A DNA stretch of 12,910 nt. Source: Sphingobacteriales bacterium. GTDB lineage: Bacteria > Bacteroidota > Bacteroidia > Sphingobacteriales > Sphingobacteriaceae. Each line of letters begins with the position of its first letter. The first letter of the stretch is position 1. Location of the stretch: positions 1 through 12,910 of the forward strand of contig CANJWU010000014.1 of the NCBI GenBank assembly GCA_947478655.1, read 5' to 3'. Below are positions 7,034 to 12,910 of this stretch, piece after piece. The notes below the pieces were generated by a model, which saw only the letters and a program-made list of their open reading frames with translations, had not been told where the DNA came from and did no database searches. Position numbers and translations under genes: made by a program.

Positions 7034-9841
7034 TCAATGTGCGGCCAGCCAATTTTCGCCTATGCCAATTTCAACTAAAATTGGCACCGCTAGTGGTAGC
7101 GCATTTTTCATGTTTGTTTCAATAATAACCTTCATTTGATCAACTTCTTGCAAAGGCACTTCGAAAACCAATTCGTCATGCACTTGCATGGTCATTTTAG
7201 ATTGCAAACCTTGCGCCTTTATCGCTGCATGAATTTTTATCATGGCCATTTTAATCATATCGGCTGCCGATCCTTGAATAGGCGCATTAATAGCATTTCG
7301 TTCTGCAAAGCCTCTCACCGTTGCATTGGCTGAATTAATATCTCTAAGGTAACGCCTGCGTTTCATGATGGTTTCTACATAGCCGTTTTCTCTGGCGAAA
7401 TCGATTGTTTGCGCCATATAATTTTTAATTTTAGGGAATTGAATAAAATATTGCTCAATAATTTCTGCCGCTTCTTTTCTTGGAATATTTAAATTTTGCG
7501 ATAAACCAAAAGCAGATTGACCATAAATAATTCCAAAATTAACCGCCTTTGCATTTCGTCTTTGTTCTGCCGTTACCTCTTCCACTGCTACATTATAAAT
7601 ATTAGCAGCTGTTGCCGTATGAATATCTAAACCATTTACAAAAGCCTGTAACATGTTTTCTTCTTTTGCCATTTCGGCAATAACCCTTAATTCAATCTGC
7701 GAATAATCGGCAGAAATAATTACATGATTCGCATCTTTTGCAATAAATGCTTTTCTCACTTCTCTTCCGCGAGCCGTTTTAATGGGAATATTTTGCAAGT
7801 TTGGATTATTAGAACTCAATCTGCCAGTGGCTGCAACCGCCTGATTATAGGAGGTGTGAACCCTGCCTGTTTTTGGATTAATCATTTCTGGCAATGCATC
7901 TACATAAGTAGATTTTAATTTTTGTAAAGTTCTAAAACTTAAAATATGTTGCACAATTTGGTGCTTAGGTGCTAGTAGCGATAAAATATCTTCGCCTGTT
8001 TGGTACTGCCCTGTTTTTGTTTTTTTTGCTTTAGGGTCGAGTTGTAATTTATCGAACAATACTTCTCCTAATTGTTTAGGCGAAGCAATATTAAATTTTA
8101 CACCGGCCAATTCAAATATTTCTTTTTCTGCTATGTCTATATCTACCGCTAGTTCTTTTGATAATAACGCCAATACCTCTTTATCGATTTTCACGCCTTC
8201 AAATTCCATGTCGGCTAAAACATATACCAATGGATTTTCTACATTACTTGCTAAATCGCTTGCCTGAGTTGCGGTTAACATGGGCTCGAACACTTCTTTT
8301 AATTGCAAGGTAATATCTGCGTCTTCGGCTGCATATTCTTTCACTACCTCTACGGCTACATCTCTCATGCTGCCTTGGGTTTTACCCTTTTTACCTATTA
8401 ATTCTGTAATAGACACGGGCGAATATTGTAAGTAATTTTCTGCAAGTACATCCATGCCATGTCTGGCATCGGCATCAATTAAATAATGGGCCAACATAGT
8501 ATCAAACAATACACCTTTCACTTCAATACCATACCACTTCAATAATAAAATATCGTATTTAATATTTTGGCCTATTTTCTGAATGGCTGGATTTGCGAGT
8601 ACTGATTCAAATTCTTTTAATATAGCCATTGCTTCGTTTCGAACTTCCGACAAAGGAACATAATAAGCCTCTCCTTTTTTAAATGAAAAAGATAGTCCTA
8701 CTAGCTCTGCCATATTTGCATCGGTCGAAGTAGATTCTGTATCAAAACAGATAGCACTTTGCGCATTTAATTGCTCAATTAAATTTTGTCTTGCAGCTGG
8801 TGTATCTACTAAATGATAAACATGCTCGGTATCTTGGATTGTTTTAAAACTAATTAAGGCCAGCTCTTCACTATCTTCATGTTGCTCAAAGGCAGCAGCA
8901 TTAGGACTTCCAAACAAATCCATCTGGGAAGTATTATTCGATTTTACCGTTTCAGTTATTTTAAAATCTTCGCCAAAAACCCGACGACCCAATGTTTTGA
9001 ATTCTAATTCTGCAAATAAAGGTTCTAATAATTCTCTGTCTGGCGCTTCTAATAATAAAGCGGCTTCGTCTAAATCGACTGGCACATCTAAAATAATAGT
9101 GGCTAATTTTTTAGAGAGTAAGCCTTGCGCTTGAAAGTTTTCGACATTTTCTTTTTGCTTACCTTTTAATTCGTGTGCATTTGCAAAAATATTTTCCATC
9201 GATCCATAACGACGAATTAATTCTTTCGCTGTTTTTTCGCCGATGCCGGGTATGCCGGGTATATTATCTACTGCATCTCCCCATAAACCTAATATATCAA
9301 TGACTTGATGCACATGCTCAATCTCCCATTTCTTAAGCACTTCAGCCACTCCCATAATCTCCACATCATTTCCCATTCTAGCGGGCTTGTAAATAAAAAT
9401 ATTTTCAGAAACCAATTGCGCAAAATCTTTATCGGGTGTCATGCAATAAACAGTATAGCCTTCTTTTTCTGCTTTTTTGGCTAATGTGCCAATAATGTCA
9501 TCGGCTTCGAATCCGTCTTTTGTTATAACAGGAATTTTGAATCCTTCGATTAATTGAAATACGTAGGGTAATGCTGCCGATAAATCTTCGGGCATGGCCT
9601 CTCTGTGTGCTTTGTATTCAACAAAATCGGTGTGACGTTCGGTTGGTGCTTGCGTATCAAAAACCACTGCAATGTGACTTGGTTTTTCTCTTCTCAATAA
9701 TTCTAATAAAGTATTGGCAAAGCCAAATACCGCCGAAGTATTGAGGCCGTTCGAAGTAAATCTTGGCGATTTACTCAAAGCGAAATGTGCGCGATAAATC
9801 AACGCCATTCCATCTAATAAGTATAATTTCTTGTCTTGCAT
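7034..9841 (-). CDS. polA: DNA polymerase I (5' nuclease, proofreading exonuclease and polymerase)
   Basis: This 935-residue full-length Pol I is used in Okazaki fragment maturation and repair gap filling. The 5'-nuclease domain (about 1-290) keeps its metal-binding acids (D10, D62, E112, D114/D115, D137, D139, D189, D192) and the helix-hairpin-helix PGIPGIGEKTA. The 3'-5' exonuclease is intact: D367 and E369 in FDTES, D430 in IKYD, and Y503 and D507 in YAAEDAD, equivalent to E. coli D355, E357, D424, Y497 and D501. The polymerase domain has motif A SADYSQIELR (D712), motif B R761/K765/F769 in RRNAKAVNFGIIYG, and motif C QVHDE (H888, D889). The linker between nuclease and exonuclease domains contains QMDLF (306-310), resembling a sliding-clamp-binding motif. 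The ATG is preceded closely by a -7 box. It is divergent from tag and followed by two tightly packed genes on the same strand. Confidence 0.97.
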   Translation of the reverse strand: MQDKKLYLLDGMALIYRAHFALSKSPRFTSNGLNTSAVFGFANTLLELLRREKPSHIAVVFDTQAPTERHTDFVEYKAHREAMPEDLSAALPYVFQLIEGFKIPVITKDGFEADDIIGTLAKKAEKEGYTVYCMTPDKDFAQLVSENIFIYKPARMGNDVEIMGVAEVLKKWEIEHVHQVIDILGLWGDAVDNIPGIPGIGEKTAKELIRRYGSMENIFANAHELKGKQKENVENFQAQGLLSKKLATIILDVPVDLDEAALLLEAPDRELLEPLFAELEFKTLGRRVFGEDFKITETVKSNNTSQMDLFGSPNAAAFEQHEDSEELALISFKTIQDTEHVYHLVDTPAARQNLIEQLNAQSAICFDTESTSTDANMAELVGLSFSFKKGEAYYVPLSEVRNEAMAILKEFESVLANPAIQKIGQNIKYDILLLKWYGIEVKGVLFDTMLAHYLIDADARHGMDVLAENYLQYSPVSITELIGKKGKTQGSMRDVAVEVVKEYAAEDADITLQLKEVFEPMLTATQASDLASNVENPLVYVLADMEFEGVKIDKEVLALLSKELAVDIDIAEKEIFELAGVKFNIASPKQLGEVLFDKLQLDPKAKKTKTGQYQTGEDILSLLAPKHQIVQHILSFRTLQKLKSTYVDALPEMINPKTGRVHTSYNQAVAATGRLSSNNPNLQNIPIKTARGREVRKAFIAKDANHVIISADYSQIELRVIAEMAKEENMLQAFVNGLDIHTATAANIYNVAVEEVTAEQRRNAKAVNFGIIYGQSAFGLSQNLNIPRKEAAEIIEQYFIQFPKIKNYMAQTIDFARENGYVETIMKRRRYLRDINSANATVRGFAERNAINAPIQGSAADMIKMAMIKIHAAIKAQGLQSKMTMQVHDELVFEVPLQEVDQMKVIIETNMKNALPLAVPILVEIGIGENWLAAH

Positions 9842-9851
9842 ATGCTAGTTC

Positions 9852-9859
9852 CAAAGTTA
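9852..9859 (-). promoter_or_regulatory. Candidate Bacteroidota -7 element for polA
   Basis: On the minus strand this reads TAACTTTG, an exact TAnnTTTG match 10 bases before the polA ATG. The predicted leader would be only about 5 bases. No TTG lies at the usual -33 spacing. The site is in the short region between the divergent polA and tag genes. Confidence 0.35.
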
Positions 9860-9922
9860 TCATATTCTTCATATTTATTAGTCTATTAAGGTACCTGATT
9901 TTAACATTTTCTGAATAATTCT

Positions 9923-9930
9923 TAGCTTTA
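9923..9930 (+). promoter_or_regulatory. Candidate -7 element for tag
   Basis: TAGCTTTA differs from TAnnTTTG only at the last base. If used, transcription would begin around 9936-9938. That is downstream of the first possible ATG (9934) but upstream of the ATG at 9976, agreeing with the later start chosen for tag. No clear -33 box is seen. Confidence 0.25.
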
Positions 9931-9975
9931 GGCATGGGAAAATTAATGAGCGAATTCCATGCAAATCAGAAAAAA

Positions 9976-10530
9976 ATGAAAACACGCTGCGATTGGTGCT
10001 TATCGGACCCCATTTATATTCAATACCACGATGAGGAATGGGGAAAAGAATGCCACGACGATCGCGTGCTTTTTGAGTTCCTGATTTTGGAAAGTGCGCA
10101 AGCAGGATTGAGCTGGCTAACGGTGCTCAAAAAAAGAGCAGGTTACAAAAAAGCCTTTGCTAATTTTGATGCAAAAAAAGTGGCTAAATTTGACGAAGCT
10201 AAAATCGAAGCACTCCTGCAATTTGATGGAATTATTCGAAATAGACTTAAAATAAAATCGGCCATTAGTAATGCGCAAATATTTTTATCCTTACAAAAAG
10301 AATACGGCAGTTTTGATGCTTATTTATATTCTTTTATGCCTAATAATAAACCCATTATCAATAAAAGAAAATCGCTCAAAGACTTGCCTGCAAGTAGTGT
10401 GGAGTCTGACGCTATTAGTAAAGATTTAAAGAAAAGAGGATTTAAGTTTTTTGGAACGACTATTTGTTATGCCCATATGCAAGCAACGGGAATGGTAAAC
10501 GACCATTTAATTACTTGTCATTGCTATTGA
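9976..10530 (+). CDS. tag: DNA-3-methyladenine glycosylase I
   Basis: Tag excises 3-methyladenine from alkylated DNA as the first step of base excision repair. With the ATG at 9976 the protein has 184 residues (E. coli Tag has 187) and begins MKTRCDWCLSDPIYIQYHDEEWG, lining up with the family N-terminus. The Zn ligands are C5, H18, H177 and C181, the last two in DHLITC. The base-recognition residues Y17, E39 and W47 (in ILESAQAGLSW) match E. coli Y16, E38 and W46. In-frame ATGs at 9934 and 9946 would add 14 or 10 residues (up to MGKLMSEFHANQKK) that lie outside the conserved domain. The 9976 ATG also follows an A-rich run, favoured in this phylum. It is divergent from polA and convergent with an alkyltransferase-like gene one base away, so three repair genes cluster here. 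Function is very secure; the start is less so. Confidence 0.93.
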   Translation: MKTRCDWCLSDPIYIQYHDEEWGKECHDDRVLFEFLILESAQAGLSWLTVLKKRAGYKKAFANFDAKKVAKFDEAKIEALLQFDGIIRNRLKIKSAISNAQIFLSLQKEYGSFDAYLYSFMPNNKPIINKRKSLKDLPASSVESDAISKDLKKRGFKFFGTTICYAHMQATGMVNDHLITCHCY

Positions 10531-10531
10531 T

Positions 10532-10864
10532 TTACAGCTCCACCGAAGGATCCCAAAAAACTTTTTTGAAATTAATAATTTGATCTTGCTCGATTTGATG
10601 CCCTTCTGAAATCAATAACTCTTCCATTAAGTTTTCGCCGGGAAAATGATGTTTGCCAGATAACATACCATTTCTATTGACTACTCGATGTGCAGGTACA
10701 TCTAGCATTTGATGAGAGGCATTCATGGCCCAACCCACCATTCTTGCTGCATTTTTAGCGCTTAAATATTGCGCAATTGCGCCGTAAGAACTCACTCTAC
10801 CCTGGGGTATTTTTTTTACTACGGCATAAACCTGCTCAAAAAAATTATTTTCTAATTTACTCAA
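10532..10864 (-). CDS. Alkyltransferase-like protein (MGMT fold, acceptor Cys replaced by Ala)
   Basis: This 110-residue protein has the DNA-binding domain of O6-alkylguanine-DNA alkyltransferases. QGRVSSYGAIAQ carries the base-flipping Tyr (Y27), and AARMVGWAMNAS the Arg finger (R41). The active-site motif reads PAHRVVNRNG, with Ala58 where methyltransferases have the acceptor Cys of PCHR. The spacing Y27-R41-A58 equals Y114-R128-C145 of human AGT. Without the Cys it cannot accept an alkyl group. Known alkyltransferase-like proteins (such as E. coli YbaZ and yeast Atl1) bind O6-alkylguanine and pass it to nucleotide excision repair, which I infer here. The only plausible start is a TTG at 10862-10864, because an upstream in-frame stop lies at 10874-10876 and the first ATG is inside the domain. 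The start overlaps the trmB end by 8 bases, suggesting coupled translation. It ends one base from tag. Confidence 0.88.
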   Translation of the reverse strand: MSKLENNFFEQVYAVVKKIPQGRVSSYGAIAQYLSAKNAARMVGWAMNASHQMLDVPAHRVVNRNGMLSGKHHFPGENLMEELLISEGHQIEQDQIINFKKVFWDPSVEL

Positions 10865-11501
10865 AACTAAATTTTAAATAATTAATATTTTTACCCACTG
10901 CTAAATATTTTTTTTCATAAGTAGTTTGAATTTGCAATAATTCATCTAGCAATTCATCTTGATATAAATCGGTTGTGGCGGCCAACACTTTAATTGGTTT
11001 GTCTTGTATTAAGGTGTTGGTATAAGTATACAAAGCATCGCTATCTGTTTTAAGATGCACAATTCCGTTCGGTTTGAGTATATTTTGATAGTAAGTTAAG
11101 AACCGAACAGAGGTGAGCCTTTTTCTTTCTCGACTAATTTGAGGCTGAGGATCTGGAAAAGTAATCCATATTTCTGAGATTTCTGCAGCTGAAAAATGAT
11201 CTAAAATATTTTCAATTTCTATTCTCAGAAATGCCACATTTTGCATGTTGTTTTCTATGGCTGTCTTTGCTCCTCGCCATATCCTTGACCCTTTAATATC
11301 TATCCCAATAAAGTTTTTATCAGGATACTTTTCGGCTAGATTAACCGTATACTCGCCTCTTCCGCAACCTAATTCTAATACAATCGGATGGCTATTCTTA
11401 AAATAATTTGCCCCCCAAAAGCCTTTATGTACGGGCTCCATCTCAAATACATTCGCAAATGTTGCAATTTCGATAAAGCGTTTTAATTTATCTTTTCCCA
11501 A
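10857..11501 (-). CDS. trmB: tRNA (guanine-N7-)-methyltransferase
   Basis: This 214-residue class I SAM methyltransferase makes m7G46 in the tRNA variable loop. SAM motif I is ELGCGRGEY (43-51), and the acidic ribose-binding residue D68 sits in GIDIKGSRIW. The TrmB signature FPDPQPQ (115-121) is followed by RERKRLTS; then come TDSD (152-155) and the C-terminal TTYEKKYLAVGKNINYLKF (193-211), which holds the conserved TxYE and G residues. The protein begins MGKDKLKRF, a typical N-terminus in this phylum, encoded from a TTG at 11499-11501. There is no in-frame ATG between it and the upstream stop at 11559-11561, and the next internal Met is residue 21. Its last 8 bases overlap the alkyltransferase-like gene. 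It is divergent from fcl; the best upstream -7 candidate (AACCTTTG, 11519-11526) is imperfect. Confidence 0.94.
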   Translation of the reverse strand: MGKDKLKRFIEIATFANVFEMEPVHKGFWGANYFKNSHPIVLELGCGRGEYTVNLAEKYPDKNFIGIDIKGSRIWRGAKTAIENNMQNVAFLRIEIENILDHFSAAEISEIWITFPDPQPQISRERKRLTSVRFLTYYQNILKPNGIVHLKTDSDALYTYTNTLIQDKPIKVLAATTDLYQDELLDELLQIQTTYEKKYLAVGKNINYLKFSFE

Positions 11502-11594
11502 TTGGTTTATAATTTTAGCAAAGGTTGTAAAAATATTGCATTTTATAATTGCCTTTTGCTATGATTTATGTTATAAATTATGAGAAGATAAATG

Positions 11595-11602
11595 TATTTT
11601 TG
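11595..11602 (+). promoter_or_regulatory. Candidate Bacteroidota -7 element for fcl
   Basis: TATTTTTG is an exact TAnnTTTG match 26 bases before the fcl ATG at 11629, predicting a leader of about 20 bases. No TTG sits at the standard -33 distance; TTATG at 11566-11570 is the nearest weak look-alike. Confidence 0.4.
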
Positions 11603-11628
11603 AGAATTAATAGGAATTCGTATTGCGC

Positions 11629-12555
11629 ATGAATAAAGATTCGAAAATATATATTGCTGGCCACAGAGGTATGGTTGGTTCTGCCATTTTAAGAAAATTA
11701 ACCGCCGCTGGTTTTCAAAATATAATTTGTAAAACATCTGCCGAATTAGATTTAAGAAATCAATTGGCCGTTATGCAGTTTTTTGAAAAAGAAAAACCAG
11801 CCTATGTATTTTTAGCCGCTGCGAAGGTTGGTGGAATTGTAGCGAATAATACTTATCGTGCAGATTTCTTGTACGAAAATCTGGCTATACAAAACAACAT
11901 TATCCACGCTGCCCATATTCATCAAGTTACTAAACTTTTATTCCTAGGTTCTTCTTGCATTTATCCAAAATTAGCCCCGCAGCCATTAAAAGAAGAAAGC
12001 CTGTTAACCGGTTTATTAGAATACACCAACGAACCTTATGCCATTGCAAAAATTGCTGGCATTAAAATGTGCGAAGCTTATAGAAGTCAATATGGTTCGA
12101 ATTTTATTGCTGTTATGCCAACCAATTTATATGGCTACAACGATAATTACCATCCACAAAATTCACATGTGTTGCCTGCTTTAATTAGGAAATTTCACGA
12201 AGCAAAAGTAAATGGGGCAAGCCATGTAGAAATATGGGGCACCGGCACACCCCTTCGCGAATTCTTATTTGCAGACGATTTAGCCGATGCTTGTTATTTC
12301 TTGATGCAAAATTATGATGGTGCGGAATTTTTAAATGTGGGTGTAGGTCATGATATCAGCATTAATGATTTAGCACTGCTCATTAAACAAATTATTGGTT
12401 TTGATGGCGAAATAAAATTTGATACGACTAAGCCAGATGGCACGCCAAGAAAATTGATGGATGTGAGTAAACTCAGCGCATTAGGTTGGACTTACCAAAC
12501 CGAATTAGCCGAAGGCATTGAATTGGCTTATGCAGATTTTTTAAGTAAAAATTAA
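11629..12555 (+). CDS. fcl: GDP-L-fucose synthase
   Basis: Fcl (also called WcaG) epimerises and reduces GDP-4-keto-6-deoxy-D-mannose to GDP-L-fucose using NADPH, supplying fucose for surface polysaccharides or glycoproteins. The 308-residue protein is an extended SDR with the Rossmann motif GHRGMVG (11-17). The catalytic set is Ser in GSSCIYP (S108/S109), C110, and Y137/K141 in YAIAK, with H180 in NSHVLPA and R210 in PLREF. These match E. coli S107, C109, Y136, K140, H179 and R209 shifted by one. I chose the ATG at 11629; the frame also allows a TTG two codons earlier, which adds nothing conserved. The usual partner gmd is not adjacent, and no other sugar gene is in the window. It is divergent from trmB, and its stop overlaps the stop of the convergent crotonase gene. 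Confidence 0.95.
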   Translation: MNKDSKIYIAGHRGMVGSAILRKLTAAGFQNIICKTSAELDLRNQLAVMQFFEKEKPAYVFLAAAKVGGIVANNTYRADFLYENLAIQNNIIHAAHIHQVTKLLFLGSSCIYPKLAPQPLKEESLLTGLLEYTNEPYAIAKIAGIKMCEAYRSQYGSNFIAVMPTNLYGYNDNYHPQNSHVLPALIRKFHEAKVNGASHVEIWGTGTPLREFLFADDLADACYFLMQNYDGAEFLNVGVGHDISINDLALLIKQIIGFDGEIKFDTTKPDGTPRKLMDVSKLSALGWTYQTELAEGIELAYADFLSKN

Positions 12556-12910
12556 TTACCAGAAAAATTCGCTTTTCTTTTTTCTAAAAACGCAGTCGTC
12601 CCTTCTTTAAAATCTTTTGTTCCAAAACAAGCGCCAAAGTTTTCGATTTCGCTTGCATATCCATTCTGGCCTTCTTCAAAACCAGCGTTCACAGATTTAA
12701 TGGCATAACTAATTGCAACCGGAGATTTAGTAATAATCTTCGATACAATTTCTTCGCATTTAGCAATTAAATTTTCGGGCGCTACTACATGGTTCACCAA
12801 TCCCATTCTATATGCTTCGGCCGCATTGATTACATCGGCGGTAACAATCATTTCCATTGCTCTGCCTTTGCCAATTAATTGCGCTAATCGTTGTGTGCCG
12901 CCATAACCAG
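12552..12910 (-). CDS. Enoyl-CoA hydratase/isomerase family protein (partial, C-terminal part)
   Basis: The frame is open to the right edge, so the N-terminal half is missing; about 119 residues plus the stop are visible. Reading in from the edge gives [20 protein letters not shown], the crotonase segment that follows the second catalytic Glu (itself beyond the edge). After this come [36 protein letters not shown] and the C-terminal [20 protein letters not shown]. These align well with mitochondrial-type short-chain enoyl-CoA hydratase, including the (E)KRKANF end. Such enzymes hydrate trans-2-enoyl-CoA in fatty-acid or butanoate-type metabolism. The catalytic residues cannot be checked here, and other crotonase-fold enzymes share these motifs, so the exact substrate stays open. 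The ATG at 12857 is internal, not the gene start. The stop overlaps the fcl stop by 4 bases. Confidence 0.9.
   Translation of the reverse strand, partial: GYGGTQRLAQLIGKGRAMEMIVTADVINAAEAYRMGLVNHVVAPENLIAKCEEIVSKIITKSPVAISYAIKSVNAGFEEGQNGYASEIENFGACFGTKDFKEGTTAFLEKRKANFSGN

Noticed and set aside
9247..9262. Short repeat of TGCCGGGTA within polA
   Set aside because: It encodes PGIPGIG of the helix-hairpin-helix motif in the 5'-nuclease domain, so protein constraint explains it.
7034..9841. Possible loss of proofreading in PolA, as seen in some bacteria
   Set aside because: All exonuclease metal ligands and the Tyr (D367, E369, D430, Y503, D507) are present, so the domain should be active.
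11543..11737. Minus-strand frame over the trmB-fcl gap and the fcl start
   Set aside because: It covers the fcl promoter candidate and the fcl N-terminus, has no domain, and is best explained as AT-rich open frame by chance.
12552..12857. A complete 101-residue protein starting at the ATG at 12857
   Set aside because: The frame continues upstream to the window edge through the crotonase motif [17 protein letters not shown], so this ATG is an internal Met of a larger gene.

Overview
The window is an AT-rich chromosomal segment from a member of the Bacteroidota. The evidence is a type IX secretion (T9SS) gene group (a PorP/SprF-family gene, porU, porV), several copies of the Bacteroidota -7 promoter element TAnnTTTG upstream of genes, and no clear Shine-Dalgarno sites. 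Class or genus cannot be fixed by reading. The replacement of a gldJ-type neighbour by a divergent PorP/SprF-like gene and the porV-ispF overlap are compatible with the Sphingobacteriia/Chitinophagia side, but that is a guess.

Layout. 1-270 (minus) is the N-terminal part of a PorP/SprF-family outer-membrane protein cut by the window edge. A divergent control region of about 175 bp follows. porU (446-4312), porV (4372-5619) and ispF (5609-6091) run on the plus strand; porV and ispF overlap. They meet, stop codon in stop codon, a minus-strand run that reads polA (9841 to 7034), a 47-residue Cys-rich membrane peptide (7013 to 6870) and a TrmH/SpoU-type RNA methyltransferase (6869 to 6084). polA is divergent from tag (3-methyladenine glycosylase, plus). 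tag ends one base from an alkyltransferase-like gene (minus), which overlaps the end of trmB (minus). trmB is divergent from fcl (GDP-L-fucose synthase, plus). fcl shares its stop region with a crotonase-family gene (minus) cut by the right edge.

How the genes work together. PorU (sortase) and PorV (outer-membrane shuttle) are partners in releasing and anchoring T9SS cargo, and the PorP/SprF-like protein belongs to the same export or gliding machinery. polA, tag and the alkyltransferase-like gene form a loose DNA-repair neighbourhood: damage recognition, base excision, gap filling. ispF, trmB, the SpoU methyltransferase, fcl and the enoyl-CoA hydratase are ordinary metabolic and RNA-modification genes.

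The window is almost fully coding. No stretch above 300 bases lacks a gene, and I see no tRNA, rRNA, CRISPR array, insertion sequence or prophage signal. I do not find a clearly new multi-gene system. The most useful second-look items are a candidate clamp-binding motif in the PolA linker, an alkyltransferase-like protein whose acceptor Cys is Ala, two consecutive genes that seem to start with TTG, an orphan FeoB-associated-type peptide, and three tail-to-tail gene junctions with no room for a terminator.
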